Shown: positions 16,382 to 25,940, numbered from the stretch's first letter. The stretch: 64,000 bases of DNA from Paenibacillus montanisoli (GCF_003268025.1 NZ_QLUW01000004.1:496001-560000); one strand, 5' to 3'. Translations and numbers: made by a program. Notes: generated by a model not told the origin, from the letters alone.

Positions 16382-17482
16382 CTACCCCTTGCTAAACTTT
16401 TTCCTTACCATGGTAATGATAAACACAATCGGAATGTAGATGTAGGCAAAATAAACCCCAATATTCGTATGCAGCATTTTCGCTGTTATAATCTGCTCCG
16501 GGTCTTTAATAAACAACTGCAAAATAATAAAAAGGAGAAGGATAACAACCAAATTGTTACTTGGTTTTGTCCGCCAGAGCTTCTTCAAACTATGACAAGA
16601 AATCCATAATCCGACACCGACGCTGGCTAGCGTTTTAAGCAGCCATACTGAAAGTACAAGGTATTCCAGCCTTTGAAACAGCGGCAATTCAAGCATCCCG
16701 ATCGCTTTCAGCGTCGGCCATACTAAATGATGGAGTTGATCTTGGCCGAAATACAATAGTGCAACTACCATTGCTACTAAAAACATCAAGGCTGCGGATC
16801 CTATTGCAATATGTGCCCATTTTTGCGACTTCGCTTGCGTCTGTATATACGGATAGATCCCTAGCAAAACCTCGGCTCCATAAAAGTTAAGCGCCATCTG
16901 ATGAGATGACTTCAGTATCTGCATCGGGGAATGATCAAAGAATGGCAATAAGTTTTGAGGATGCAGAAATGGTATCAACAGGACTAAAAGTGGCGGGAAC
17001 AAAATGACAATAATGAAGAAGGCCCAGAAACATAACCCTGCAACGGTTTGAAAACCGCCTGACACCGCGTAGTAAATAAGCACAATAAAAACCAGACTGA
17101 TTGGCCATAAACTCATTGTCGGAAATATCAAAACCAGAATGGCTTCCAAGTAAATTCGATACATAACGAAAGCAGTCAGAACAAAATACAGGATAATAGC
17201 CTGATTCATGCAGGCGCCAAGGAATTTTCCGAAATAGGCATAATTAATGGAAACGAAATCAGCGTTTACGGGATTTTGATTGGATAGGATTTTAAACATC
17301 ATCCACACTAAAATATGAGAACTTAACCAGACAAGAAGGATAGAGACCCAAGCATCTTGGCCTGCATCCATTGCAACTTCGCGTTGAAAGCTCAATATAC
17401 TGATATCTACGATACTCACGTACATGATAAAAAACAGGTGGATAGGAGAAACGGTAAACTTTTCGCTGATTGCATTGCTCAT
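16382..17482 (-). CDS. GerB-type spore germination permease
   Basis: A 366-residue integral membrane protein with about ten hydrophobic segments, of the endospore germination permease family related to amino acid transporters. It is the B subunit of a GerA-type nutrient receptor in the spore inner membrane. Family marks are the start EKFTVSPIHLFFIMY, the GGFQTVAGLCFWAFFI region, and the central YGAEVLLGIYPYIQ segment. I chose the ATG at 17482 with GAGGAG 9 bases upstream; the frame runs 18 codons further back into the preceding gene. It is the third gene of the A-C-B operon, 28 bases after the lipoprotein gene. It is lower in GC than the surrounding genes. Confidence 0.88.
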   Translation of the reverse strand: MSNAISEKFTVSPIHLFFIMYVSIVDISILSFQREVAMDAGQDAWVSILLVWLSSHILVWMMFKILSNQNPVNADFVSINYAYFGKFLGACMNQAIILYFVLTAFVMYRIYLEAILVLIFPTMSLWPISLVFIVLIYYAVSGGFQTVAGLCFWAFFIIVILFPPLLVLLIPFLHPQNLLPFFDHSPMQILKSSHQMALNFYGAEVLLGIYPYIQTQAKSQKWAHIAIGSAALMFLVAMVVALLYFGQDQLHHLVWPTLKAIGMLELPLFQRLEYLVLSVWLLKTLASVGVGLWISCHSLKKLWRTKPSNNLVVILLLFIILQLFIKDPEQIITAKMLHTNIGVYFAYIYIPIVFIITMVRKKFSKG

Positions 17483-17510
17483 GAACCCATTCTCCTCTTC
17501 CTTCAACGCT

Positions 17511-18632
17511 TTATTGGGAAAGACTGCTCTGGACAATTTTTAGATCAATCCTGATCTTGGCCTTTAATGAGGGATATGATGCTTGAAAGTCTTTTTCATT
17601 CCAACCCCTTGACTTGCTTCGCATAAAGTCGCCTAGGCCGATCGGATCGACCTGTTTCGACTTGCAAAGGGAGATAAAATCTTCGGCTTTCTTAACTAAA
17701 TACGCTGCCAGTTTACGTTCAAGAGCGGATATATCCTCTTTCGTTTCAAAACGTATATACTCAGGTTTTTCTCGCACGGAAACCTTCATCTTAATTTTAA
17801 TGAGGATGACAGGTGCCGGTTCCTGGGAGACGAGTTGGATAGTCCTTTTCGAAGCTATGCTTCTCATCAATATATAATCATCAGGAAGCGCGTCAGACTC
17901 TTTCAAAGGCATTAGAATGCTTCCATTTCGAGAGTTTTCGGTAAGCAGTTTCAGAACGAAGGCATCGCGGATATCCACGTTGGTTGCGAATTTATCATCC
18001 TTAAACAAGGCGATGCCATCGATTTTTACGGTGCCGCCTTCCAAAATCAAATAAGGCAAGAAGAGGTCTCTTCCTGCTCCGTAATAATTATACAGCGAGG
18101 TTTGCAGATTCAATTTCGGCAAGTTGCCCCATTCTTCATTTTGCTCGACCATATTCATAATGAACAAGGTGTCGTGTGTGTTGACGGTAGATGACAAAAG
18201 CCCAGCAGCGTTGGTACCGGATACTGCCAGCCGCAATCGGCTTGAAATAAATTGGTCATGGAACAATCTATCCAAAACGGATCCGATTCCTTGTTTAGCA
18301 AACTGTTTTCCGAACAACACCAATCTCATCTGACCTGTATGAAGGGATTGGTTGGATTTTGTATTCTGCCTCTGCATAGTATCCATACTGGAAACCGATT
18401 CGGTACTCAGTATTTTGATATTTGTTTTTTCTTTTTCCGTATAATCGCCGATCAAAATTGTGCTTCTTACGCGCTTTCCGTCTAAATCATAACCTGCGCT
18501 TTGTATCAGCTTGATGTGATCCACGATTCGGCGATTGCCGCAAGAACTAATAAGAAAACAGGACAGAACAAGGATCCCGACACAGCCTGTATAACTTAAA
18601 CATCTTGCCCGAACGGCAGCTTTACTCCTCAT
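17511..18632 (-). CDS. GerC-type spore germination lipoprotein
   Basis: A protein of about 373 residues. It starts with a lipoprotein signal ending at the lipobox FLISSC (modified Cys about residue 31), followed by NRRIVDHIKLIQSAGYD, the usual entry to the GerAC fold, and RLVLFGKQFAKQGIGSVLDRLFHD, a conserved region of the family. It would be attached to the outer face of the spore inner membrane as the C subunit of a germinant receptor. The preferred ATG at 18632 lies inside the last codons of the A gene, so translation is coupled; an in-frame GTG at 18641 is the alternative. Confidence 0.88.
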   Translation of the reverse strand: MRSKAAVRARCLSYTGCVGILVLSCFLISSCGNRRIVDHIKLIQSAGYDLDGKRVRSTILIGDYTEKEKTNIKILSTESVSSMDTMQRQNTKSNQSLHTGQMRLVLFGKQFAKQGIGSVLDRLFHDQFISSRLRLAVSGTNAAGLLSSTVNTHDTLFIMNMVEQNEEWGNLPKLNLQTSLYNYYGAGRDLFLPYLILEGGTVKIDGIALFKDDKFATNVDIRDAFVLKLLTENSRNGSILMPLKESDALPDDYILMRSIASKRTIQLVSQEPAPVILIKIKMKVSVREKPEYIRFETKEDISALERKLAAYLVKKAEDFISLCKSKQVDPIGLGDFMRSKSRGWNEKDFQASYPSLKAKIRIDLKIVQSSLSQ

Positions 18633-20115
18633 TAAAATCACTCTTCTTGTTAACTTTTTTAGGCCTATATCTAATGTTGGAAACCGGTTTTAAATAACTC
18701 GGTCTCATGTTGGTTATTTGGAGAGAGGATCGTACAAAGCTGTCACTAAAGTCTTTGAGCCGCAATGGGTACATCGGCACGGTGTACGGATATCCCAAAG
18801 ATCTCAGTCTCGTGATATGGACGAGAAGAAAACCGACGCCGAAAAAGATGCCAACGCTCCCCCAGAAATCGGCCAAGAGGATAATGGGAAAGCGGAGAAA
18901 GCGAATCGTGCTGGACATCTTGTAAATCGGAGTTACGAAAGAGGCTAACGCCGATAAGGATACAATAATGATGAGAATGTTGCTGGTCAGAGCTGCCTCG
19001 ACTGCAGCCGTTCCCAAAATAATGCCGCCTACGACGCCGAGCGTCTGACCGATCCTACTCGGCAGCCGCGCGCCGGCTTCCCGAAGAAATTCGACAGTGG
19101 TCTCAAGGACCATTACCTCAAGAACAGGGGGAAACGGGACATTTTGTCTTGAATAAATCAAACGGACAAGCAAATCCCGCGGAATCACCTCGTAATGATA
19201 GGTAGTAATAGCAACATACATGGCGGATGCAAAGAGCGAGAATATGACGCCGAATATTCGGATCGCTCTGAAGAAAGAACCTAATACCCATGGCAAATAA
19301 TAATCTTCGGGAGAGACAAAAAAGTCAAACAACGTTGAAGGCCCCGTTACAAAATAGGGAGAACCTTCGCTGATTATAGCCACTTGACCCAGCAGCAAGG
19401 AATAGATGACCCGATCCCTTCGTTCCGTTGCGATAAATAAAGGAAACGGGGAAAGGGAATTGTCGGCGATGAGCTGATCCAGAAGCAGCGTATCAAAGAT
19501 AACATCCATATCAATAGCCGATAACCTTTTCTCAACTTTTGCAATGTTTTCGTTATTTGTGACACCATCAAGATAGAGAATCATTACTTTCGATTTGGAT
19601 ATGCTTCCGATCATCAGTTCTTTCGCGATCAAATTCGGGACGTTCATTTGCGAGCGAAGCAGATGAAGGTTCGTGTCCAGATCCTCGACAAACCCGACCT
19701 TCGGTCCAAGAATGCTGAACTCATTCTCGGTTTCATTGGTCTTGCGTATGCCGTCTTTGCTTGCCAGCGGAACTAATGCGCATGTCGGGTCGAGCTCATT
19801 CCATTGAACGATGGCGTGACCCTTTAACAGCTTGGATTGTATGACATCGATTTTGTCTGTGATTTCGATCCCATCAATGGGCAGGAAAGCTCTTATGTCC
19901 TCCAGACGTTGAAGTTCTATTTCATTATGATTTTGCAGCGCGCTCATGAAATGTTGTTGAAGCAGCTTACCATCAATCAATGTTTTGTAATACGAAATTT
20001 TTAATGGCGGTTGGGTGAACGAGAGCGTATTCGTAGCGAAATCACCGGACTGCTGGGACATCGAGAGCAATTGTTCAAGATTTTTAGCATCCACGCTCAC
20101 CTTGGAAATTTTCAT
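18622..20115 (-). CDS. GerA-type spore germination receptor subunit A
   Basis: A 497-residue A subunit of a GerA-family germinant receptor. The N-terminal half is soluble, including the VMILYLDGVTNNENI and ERRDRVIYSLLLGQVAIISEGSP segments. It is followed by the membrane domain starting near EDYYLPWVLGSFFRAIRIFGVI and the highly conserved EVMVLETTVEFLREAGARLP and IGQTLGVVGGIILGTAAVEA. The order A-C-B and the 11-base overlap with the next gene match gerK-like operons. A possible sigma-G promoter (GTATA, then CACAAAA 16 bases on, minus strand, about 20125-20155) lies upstream, the expected forespore control, but the match is weak. The nutrient recognised is unknown. Confidence 0.92.
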   Translation of the reverse strand: MKISKVSVDAKNLEQLLSMSQQSGDFATNTLSFTQPPLKISYYKTLIDGKLLQQHFMSALQNHNEIELQRLEDIRAFLPIDGIEITDKIDVIQSKLLKGHAIVQWNELDPTCALVPLASKDGIRKTNETENEFSILGPKVGFVEDLDTNLHLLRSQMNVPNLIAKELMIGSISKSKVMILYLDGVTNNENIAKVEKRLSAIDMDVIFDTLLLDQLIADNSLSPFPLFIATERRDRVIYSLLLGQVAIISEGSPYFVTGPSTLFDFFVSPEDYYLPWVLGSFFRAIRIFGVIFSLFASAMYVAITTYHYEVIPRDLLVRLIYSRQNVPFPPVLEVMVLETTVEFLREAGARLPSRIGQTLGVVGGIILGTAAVEAALTSNILIIIVSLSALASFVTPIYKMSSTIRFLRFPIILLADFWGSVGIFFGVGFLLVHITRLRSLGYPYTVPMYPLRLKDFSDSFVRSSLQITNMRPSYLKPVSNIRYRPKKVNKKSDFNEE

Positions 20116-20212
20116 CCTCTCTTCATTTTTTTGGTATTTTGTGTTTCGGATATTTATTTTATACGGATAAAAGAAAACCGAACGAATCGGGTAAGGCTAG
20201 GCTTATAGCGGC

Positions 20213-20259
20213 AAAAAAAAAAAAGGAGATCCCCGTCCCAGATGGACGAAGGAATCTCC
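20213..20259 (-). terminator. Rho-independent terminator of the kyn operon
   Basis: On the minus strand GGAGAT...GGGATCTCC encloses inner CGTCC/GGACG pairs and is followed by twelve T residues. It lies about 60 bases after the arylformamidase stop codon. Confidence 0.88.
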
Positions 20260-20322
20260 AAATTTTTACTCTGATCAGTAACATTCTCAGGGGGTTTGCG
20301 ATCGGAATCGCTGCCGTAGTCA

Positions 20323-20952
20323 TTATGCTTTGCGCAGCACCGCGCGCACCGGACTCCCGTCCGCATCGACGAGCGGCAGCGGAAGCGCGATGAGCTCATA
20401 GTCGCCGGCTGCGACATGATCGAGGACAAGCCCCTCCAGAATATGAATGCCATGCGCGGCAAGCGCATGATGGGCAGGCAGCTCCTTGCTGTCCAGCGGA
20501 TCGACGGAGGGCAAATCAAGCCCGATTAGCCGCACGCCGAAGCCTGCCAGATAAGCGGCCAGCGCCGGCTCAACAGGCGGGATGGAGGACGGGAACACCT
20601 GACGGTCCTTCCACGCACCAGTTCGAATCAACAATCTCGTGACACCCGTCAAATCGATGCCGGACAAGTCACGGATGCTGATCTGCTCACCATTCTGAAG
20701 ATGGATAACCTTCGCTTCCCCGATGTACAAGTCAAGCTCCAGGTCGACGACCTTCTTGCCTCCATTGTCAAAATGAAACGGGGCGTCAATATGCGTACCC
20801 GTATGAATGCTCATGCAAACCTGGCCGACGTTCACGGACCCGCTCTCTTCCTTGCTCCAGCTCACCTTATAGGAGAACGGGGTATCCCCCGGCCAAGTGG
20901 CCGACTTCTCATCCAGCGGCTGCGAAATATCAATCCATGTGCCCATCAACAT
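20323..20952 (-). CDS. kynB: Kynurenine formamidase (arylformamidase)
   Basis: A 209-residue cyclase-family (metal-dependent) formamidase that hydrolyses N-formyl-L-kynurenine to kynurenine and formate. The metal site HTGTHIDAPFHF (about residue 50), the opening WIDISQPLDEKSATWPGD, the GLDLPSVDP segment and LEGLVLDHV are diagnostic of KynB. Two possible ATGs, at 20952 and 20946, follow GAGGGG; both give essentially the same protein. It is the last gene of kynU-kynA-kynB, 22 bases after kynA, and is followed by a strong terminator. Confidence 0.93.
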   Translation of the reverse strand: MLMGTWIDISQPLDEKSATWPGDTPFSYKVSWSKEESGSVNVGQVCMSIHTGTHIDAPFHFDNGGKKVVDLELDLYIGEAKVIHLQNGEQISIRDLSGIDLTGVTRLLIRTGAWKDRQVFPSSIPPVEPALAAYLAGFGVRLIGLDLPSVDPLDSKELPAHHALAAHGIHILEGLVLDHVAAGDYELIALPLPLVDADGSPVRAVLRKA

Positions 20953-20974
20953 CGAGCCCCTCTTCCCTTATGAT

Positions 20975-21823
20975 CTACAGCTTCGTCCGCAGGCTCCAAA
21001 GCTCCGGGAAGAACTGCTGGTCAAGCGCCCGCTTCAAATACGTGACGCCGGACGAACCTCCGGTTCCCATCTTGTTCCCGATAATGCGCTCCACGGTCGT
21101 CATATGATTGAACCGCCAAATCTGCTGCTGGCTGCCGATATCGACCAGCTTCTCGGCCAGCTCGTACAGATCCCAATATTGGTCCACGTCGCGATACACG
21201 GTCAGCCATGCCTCTTCTACGCTGGCATTCGGCTGATAGGGCTGCGACCAATCGCGATCGAGCGCCGCCTCGTCGACAGGCAATCCGCGCGCCGCCAGCG
21301 CGCCGATAGCCGCATCGTAGATGCTCGGCGTATGCAGCGCCTGCTGCATGATTGCGTACAGTTCGGGTTGATGCTGGAACACCGACAGCATGTGGGCATT
21401 TTTGTTCCCGAACGCGAATTCAATCAGCCGGTTCTGATGGGACTGGAAGCCGGAAGACGATCCAAGCTTATCGCGGAAGCCCATATATTCAGCCGGCGTC
21501 AGCGTCGAGAGGATGCTCCAGGACTGGATCAATTGATGCTGAATGCGCGACACGCGCGCCAGCATTTTGAAAGAAGGCTCCAGATCGTTCTTGTGGATCG
21601 ACTGCGTCGCCGCCTGCATCTCATGCAGGATCAGCTTCATCCAGAGCTCGCTCGCCTGATGGATGATAATAAACAGCATTTCATCATGATGATCCGAGCA
21701 TCTGTGCTGGCTAGATAGAATGGAATCGAGGTGGAGATAATCCCCGTATGACATCGATTTGGAGAAATCGGTCTGGATGCTCTGCTCCAGCTTGCCGTCT
21801 TGGTGCCGCTCCTGATTGTTCAT
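20975..21823 (-). CDS. kynA: Tryptophan 2,3-dioxygenase
   Basis: A 282-residue haem enzyme that opens the indole ring of L-tryptophan to N-formyl-kynurenine, the first step of the kynurenine route. Signature segments are [50 protein letters not shown] and the haem-histidine region [20 protein letters not shown] near residue 240. I chose the ATG at 21823 because AGAGGGG lies 9 bases upstream. The frame extends 16 codons back over the kynU stop, without family sequence. It is the middle gene of a three-gene operon. Confidence 0.94.
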   Translation of the reverse strand: MNNQERHQDGKLEQSIQTDFSKSMSYGDYLHLDSILSSQHRCSDHHDEMLFIIIHQASELWMKLILHEMQAATQSIHKNDLEPSFKMLARVSRIQHQLIQSWSILSTLTPAEYMGFRDKLGSSSGFQSHQNRLIEFAFGNKNAHMLSVFQHQPELYAIMQQALHTPSIYDAAIGALAARGLPVDEAALDRDWSQPYQPNASVEEAWLTVYRDVDQYWDLYELAEKLVDIGSQQQIWRFNHMTTVERIIGNKMGTGGSSGVTYLKRALDQQFFPELWSLRTKL

Positions 21824-21848
21824 GGCGTTAAGCCCCTCTCGTTCTTCG

Positions 21849-23135
21849 TTAAGCAACGACTTCACGTTCATTCTTGAATTGCTCGTACTGCTTCTCCTCC
21901 ATGATCCGCTTCAAGATCCGGATGACCTCCCACACGTCCGAGTAGGAATTATACAGCGCTACGGGAGCGAGCCGAATGATGTTCGGCGCCCGGAAATCGG
22001 GAATGACGCCGTTTTGCTTCAGCGCCTTGCAGATCCGCGCCGCTTCCGGGTGCTCCAGGCTGACATGCCCGCCGCGCCGCTCATCCTCCCGGGGACTGCC
22101 GATATAGAAACCGAAATCGCCAAGCTCATGCTCGATTAAGTCCATTAAATAGTGATTGATGTGCAGCGATTTCCGGCGGATGCGATCAATCCCCGCTTCC
22201 TCGAACATCTCAAGCGATCCGATCAGCGGCGCCAGGCTGAGCACATGCGGCGTACCGATCTGGTAAGCGCCGGCCGCGTCCGCAGGCGTCAACGTGTGCT
22301 CCATATCGAATTGTTTATCTTTACGGGAGCCGAACCACCCGGACAAGCCGGGCATCGTCCCGAAATGCTTCCGGTTTACGTACAGACTGGCAACAGCGCC
22401 GGGGCCGCCGTTCAAATGCTTATAATTGCACCAATAGGCGAAATCGACGCCCCACTCGCTGAACGCATGCGGAATCGCCCCTATCGAGTGGCAGCCGTCA
22501 AAGCCGATCGGAATGCCCCGCTTGTGCGCTTCCTCCGTCAGCCGCTTCATATCCAGAATCTGACCGCTGCGGTAGAGCACCGTCGGCAAAATAATCAAGG
22601 CGATATCATCCGTCATCGCTGCGATAATATCCTCTTCCTCCAAGAACCGGCCGTCGCGGCTCTTGACTCGCACGAGGTGGGTTTCCGGGTCATAGCCTCG
22701 AAGGCGGAGCTGGCTTTGAAGCGCATAAATATCGGATGGAAACGTTAATTCATCCGCCAAAATTTTGCTGCGATCCCCTTGCGGCCGATAGAAGGTAGCG
22801 GCCAGCTGATGCAGATTGACCGTTGTCGAGCCGGTTACGATCACTTCCTCCGGCGAAGCCCCGACGAGCGCCGCGCTCATTTCGCCTAATCGCTCCGATA
22901 ACGTAAACCAAGGATGAGCTCCATGCATCCAGCCATCGATCCCATGCTCTCTCCAATCGGCTAACGATTCCAATAGCGTGCGCTCCGCGCGTTTCGATAG
23001 CAGCCCCAAAGAGTTGCCGTCCATATAAATCGAATCAGGCTTCGTATAGAATTCCTCGCGGTACCGCGAAAGATTGTCTTCTTGATCCAGTTGTTCAGCG
23101 TAGTCCGCTGTGGGTTGAAACGCTCCTGTTGGCAT
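21849..23135 (-). CDS. kynU: Kynureninase
   Basis: A 428-residue PLP enzyme that cleaves L-kynurenine to anthranilate and alanine. The PLP lysine is in [12 protein letters not shown] (about residue 239). Family segments [34 protein letters not shown] and PGLSGWFG are present. GGGGGAG stands 5 bases before the ATG. It is the first gene of the operon and reads from the promoter at 23179-23208, opposite a TetR regulator. The full set lets the cell convert tryptophan to anthranilate; no further anthranilate catabolic gene is in the window. Confidence 0.94.
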   Translation of the reverse strand: MPTGAFQPTADYAEQLDQEDNLSRYREEFYTKPDSIYMDGNSLGLLSKRAERTLLESLADWREHGIDGWMHGAHPWFTLSERLGEMSAALVGASPEEVIVTGSTTVNLHQLAATFYRPQGDRSKILADELTFPSDIYALQSQLRLRGYDPETHLVRVKSRDGRFLEEEDIIAAMTDDIALIILPTVLYRSGQILDMKRLTEEAHKRGIPIGFDGCHSIGAIPHAFSEWGVDFAYWCNYKHLNGGPGAVASLYVNRKHFGTMPGLSGWFGSRKDKQFDMEHTLTPADAAGAYQIGTPHVLSLAPLIGSLEMFEEAGIDRIRRKSLHINHYLMDLIEHELGDFGFYIGSPREDERRGGHVSLEHPEAARICKALKQNGVIPDFRAPNIIRLAPVALYNSYSDVWEVIRILKRIMEEKQYEQFKNEREVVA

Positions 23136-23178
23136 AGCTGCTCCCCCATTTTCCAGTCATAGTCACGTTCTGTGCCGA

Positions 23179-23208
23179 TCATATCAATGAATATGACATC
23201 GTGTCAAC
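23179..23208 (-). promoter_or_regulatory. kyn operon promoter with two inverted repeats
   Basis: On the minus strand TTGACA (23203-23208) and TATGAT (23179-23184) are 18 bp apart. TCATAT-N6-ATATGA (23180-23197) covers the -10 and spacer, and TGACA-TCG-TGTCA (23195-23207) covers the -35. Either could bind the divergent TetR protein. Confidence 0.7.
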
Positions 23209-23344
23209 ATTATAGTTTTGGCATCCTTTCAGCGCACTTCCTCATCTTATGTATATGGCTCAGAATGCCCAGCCGCACCGCCCGCCTTCCATTTTGCCGG
23301 AAATTCTTATATGCTATCATGAAACAGACAGAGGGGGATTGTCG

Positions 23345-23962
23345 ATGGGCACAGAAGCCAAAACGGAAGATAGACGCCACTTGCGGTCGGCATTGACTCG
23401 CCAGAAGCTGCTAGCCTCCGCCAAGAAGGTGTTTTTGGAGGAAGGATTTCAGAAAGCGACCATTTCGCAAATGATTAACGACGCTAAAATAGGATACGGA
23501 ACCGCTTATGTCCATTTTCAAGGCAAAGAGGACTTGCTTCGCGTATTGATGGAGAACGTGATGGAGCAATTTTACGAAATCGCCGCCATCTCCTTCACGC
23601 CCCAAACGAAGGAAGAAGCGCTTCGGACGATCCGGCATCAAACCTTGGCTTTTCTGAAAATGGCGGAGGCCGAGCGTAACATGATGCGCATCTTCGAGCA
23701 AGCCATCGGGGTTTCAACCGTCATTGCCGATAAATGGAAAGCGATCCGAGAGCAGTTTATCGAAAGTATCGCATGCGATATCGCCTATTCCCAGCAGCAT
23801 GGGCTGGCTAGGAAGGATCTCAATCACCTGCTAGTCGCGCGCGGCTGGTTCTATATGAATGAAATGTATCTGTGGGAAATCGTGCGGGACGAGCAGCAGA
23901 GCACAGTTGAAGAGATCGCCGCTACGATTACGGAGCTGTATACGACAGGGCTCTATCTATAA
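23345..23962 (+). CDS. TetR/AcrR family regulator, probable repressor of the kyn operon
   Basis: A 205-residue regulator with a TetR helix-turn-helix in its first third (LLASAKKVFLEEGFQKATISQMINDAKIGYGTAYVHFQGKEDLL) and an all-helical ligand domain behind it. The frame opens at 23249, but the ATG at 23345 has GAGGGGG 8 bases upstream and starts the family sequence. It is transcribed divergently from kynUAB, with about 210 bases between; the position of the dyads in the kyn promoter supports local repression. The effector may be tryptophan, kynurenine or an unrelated ligand. A terminator follows immediately. Confidence 0.82.
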   Translation: MGTEAKTEDRRHLRSALTRQKLLASAKKVFLEEGFQKATISQMINDAKIGYGTAYVHFQGKEDLLRVLMENVMEQFYEIAAISFTPQTKEEALRTIRHQTLAFLKMAEAERNMMRIFEQAIGVSTVIADKWKAIREQFIESIACDIAYSQQHGLARKDLNHLLVARGWFYMNEMYLWEIVRDEQQSTVEEIAATITELYTTGLYL

Positions 23963-23970
23963 CCATATAA

Positions 23971-23999
23971 AAAGGCCTCTGCACATTGCAGAGGCCTTT
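23971..23999. terminator. Rho-independent terminator (TetR gene)
   Basis: AAAGGCCTCTGCA (23971-23983) and TGCAGAGGCCTTT (23987-23999) form a perfect 13-bp stem with a 3-base loop. Confidence 0.85.
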
Positions 24000-24037
24000 A
24001 AGCTATTGAGAAAGTCTCGAGGGTCTAGCCCGAAACG

Positions 24038-24063
24038 TCTAACGGACATGGATGTCCGTTAGA
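24038..24063. repeat. 12-2-12 perfect palindrome without T-tract
   Basis: TCTAACGGACAT is followed by GG and its exact complement ATGTCCGTTAGA. It lies 11 bases beyond the stop codon of the PlsY-like gene but has no T run. It shares the CTAACG core with the intergenic repeats at 25.9-26.1 kb. Confidence 0.75.
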
Positions 24064-24074
24064 GTCCTACATGC

Positions 24075-24689
24075 CTATCGACGCCAGCGAATCGTCGTGA
24101 AAAACCGGCGCAGTTCGTTGCGATGCGTGTAAGCGAAAAACAGAAAATTGATCCACCCGAACAGCAGGATGGTACTGGAGTACCCGACATAGCCCAAATA
24201 GATCATGAGCAGCAGCATGCCAAGCACCACTTGAAAGCCGTCCATATCCGAAGAGGTAGGCCTGCCTTTGTTCAGCCGCCGGGCTGCAGCCAGCAGCAGC
24301 GCCAAAATAATGGCGTAAACCACAGCCGCGGAAAATGCCGTGAGCGCGCTCCACACCCCAAAGGATACCGCGATCCCTTTGCCTCCCCGCCCTTTCATGA
24401 ATGGAGAAAACGCATGGCCGAGAAGCGCGGCTGCCGCGGGGAACACGACCCACAAGCCAGGCAGAGCCTTGGTCTGCACGAGCAAGAATACCGGCACATA
24501 GCCTTTCATAAAATCAAGCGTGATGCCGACCAGCCCATACGTGTAACCGGCCGCCCGCCATAAATTCAAGCCGCCCGGGTTGCCGTCGCCCACCTCCTTC
24601 AGATTGTGGCTGGTCAGCAGGCCGAGCCAGTAGGAGAACATAAGGGAGCCGGATAGAAAAGACAGCAAGGTCCACCACAGGATGTTCAT
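24075..24689 (-). CDS. PlsY-like glycerol-3-phosphate acyltransferase family protein
   Basis: A 204-residue membrane protein with about five hydrophobic segments. It carries the three PlsY motifs: GDGNPGGLNLWRAAG (normally GSGNxGATNxxR), a DFMKGYVPV segment, and GHAFSPFMKGRGGKGIAVSFG (acyl-phosphate binding). Canonical PlsY transfers an acyl group from acyl-phosphate to glycerol-3-phosphate. The first motif is changed in the catalytic pocket (G-G-L for G-A-T), so it may use another acceptor. It overlaps the upstream glycosyltransferase by 4 bases (ATGA), so the two act together; acylation of a glycosylated lipid or carotenoid is a reasonable guess but not shown. Confidence 0.8.
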   Translation of the reverse strand: MNILWWTLLSFLSGSLMFSYWLGLLTSHNLKEVGDGNPGGLNLWRAAGYTYGLVGITLDFMKGYVPVFLLVQTKALPGLWVVFPAAAALLGHAFSPFMKGRGGKGIAVSFGVWSALTAFSAAVVYAIILALLLAAARRLNKGRPTSSDMDGFQVVLGMLLLMIYLGYVGYSSTILLFGWINFLFFAYTHRNELRRFFTTIRWRR

Positions 24690-25780
24690 CGCTTGGACCC
24701 TCCCCCGACATCAATCCGCCTTCCCTTCCAGGCGACCCGTCCGAACACGACAACCTGATAGACCGAATACAGCATGATATAGAGAAAAAAAGCGGTGCTC
24801 AGCAGATGAACCGCCGGCAGCCATCTTCCGAAACTGCCGGTATATCGGATCAAAAAATAGAGCTGCGCCGTATAGAGCACATAACCGGCCGCAAGCGGCA
24901 GCGCCCATGATGTGCCGATGAAGAAAGGCGCCGACTCCGCCGCAAGCAGGCCGAGGAGCCAGACGGCGACGAGCAGCGTTGTGCCGATGCTCAGCTTGCT
25001 GGTGCTTAGTACCGCCCCTTTGCTAAAGCCCTCCACTTCGCTGCGGATGCCGCCCGGGTACATCCGGAAGGATACCGCGCCGTGCCCGATGAAGTTGCGA
25101 ACCGGAATACCGGCCGCCATAAATTTGCCTCCGAGGTTCAAATCGTCCAGCAGCTCGCCTTTGATCCCCTCGTGGCCGTTAACCGTTTCATAATCCGGCC
25201 TTGCCGTGACGATGCAGGAACCGTACATCCCTTTCGCGGGATTCGTCCGTTCGAGCGGAGATGTAAACGCGAATAAGCCCAATACATTCGGGATGAGCGC
25301 CAATCGCTCATAGAACCGTTCCGCCTGATGGTAGGGCACGACGGAGACGGCCCCTCCCGCTTCCTCTCTCGCAGCGAGAAGATTATGCAGGGCATGCGGG
25401 GCAAGCCGGACATCGGCATCCAGAAAGGCGAACAGATCGCCGGTTGCCGCTAAATAGCCGTTCCATACGGCCCAGTTTTTGCCTGTCCATCCTGACGGAA
25501 GTGGCGGGCTTGCAATGACTTTGACTCCATAGCCCTCTGCTACCGCCCGGGTCCGATCCTCGGAATGATCGTCCACGACGATGATTTCGATGGAACCAAT
25601 CGTTTGAGCTTGAAGAGAGCTTAGCAGGTGAGGAAGATTGCCTTCCTCGTTGCGGGCCGGAATAATAACGGACAGCTTTCCGGGGATTGAGGGGCGGTGA
25701 CGGCCATCCGGAATCGTATTCCGGCGAAAAAGGAACCATCCCGCCGCCCACGCGGCCAACAGCAGAACGAAAATCAGCAT
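24686..25780 (-). CDS. Membrane glycosyltransferase family 2 (CrtQ-like)
   Basis: A protein of about 364 residues. It begins with a membrane segment (MLIFVLLLAAWAAGWFL), then a GT-A domain with SVIIPARNEEGNLP, EIIVVDDHSEDRT, GWTGKNWAVWNG and FLDADVRL (D-x-D metal motif). Three more hydrophobic helices are near the C-terminus. The GW-GKNWA signature and topology match CrtQ-type glucosyltransferases of carotenoid pathways and related lipid glycosyltransferases. I chose the ATG at 25780 (GGAGGTG 7-8 bases upstream); the frame extends to 25921 through a terminator hairpin, which makes earlier starts unlikely. It forms an overlapping pair with the PlsY-like gene. No carotenoid synthase is in the window. 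Confidence 0.78.
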   Translation of the reverse strand: MLIFVLLLAAWAAGWFLFRRNTIPDGRHRPSIPGKLSVIIPARNEEGNLPHLLSSLQAQTIGSIEIIVVDDHSEDRTRAVAEGYGVKVIASPPLPSGWTGKNWAVWNGYLAATGDLFAFLDADVRLAPHALHNLLAAREEAGGAVSVVPYHQAERFYERLALIPNVLGLFAFTSPLERTNPAKGMYGSCIVTARPDYETVNGHEGIKGELLDDLNLGGKFMAAGIPVRNFIGHGAVSFRMYPGGIRSEVEGFSKGAVLSTSKLSIGTTLLVAVWLLGLLAAESAPFFIGTSWALPLAAGYVLYTAQLYFLIRYTGSFGRWLPAVHLLSTAFFLYIMLYSVYQVVVFGRVAWKGRRIDVGGGSKR

Positions 25781-25867
25781 TCCCGCGCACCTCCGCAGCA
25801 TTATGATCGTTAACCGCCTATATGTAACTATATGGCTCCGGACTCCCGTTCTATGATCCAGGCCCAT

Positions 25868-25904
25868 CAAAAAAACCACATCCTGAAAGGAATGCGGTTT
25901 TTTG
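25868..25904. terminator. Bidirectional terminator-like hairpin (ACCACATCC family)
   Basis: AAAAAACCACATCC pairs with GGAATGCGGTTTTTT with mismatches, with A and T runs on both sides. It insulates the glycosyltransferase pair from upstream transcription. Similar hairpins stand at 50412 and 62920. Confidence 0.7.
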
Positions 25905-25940
25905 GACGGGCCTGAATGCAAGCTCTGGCGTGCCGCCTCC

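Noticed and set aside
24067..24453. Minus-strand frame inside the PlsY-like gene
   Set aside because: It is an alternate frame of a gene with clear PlsY motifs; no independent start.
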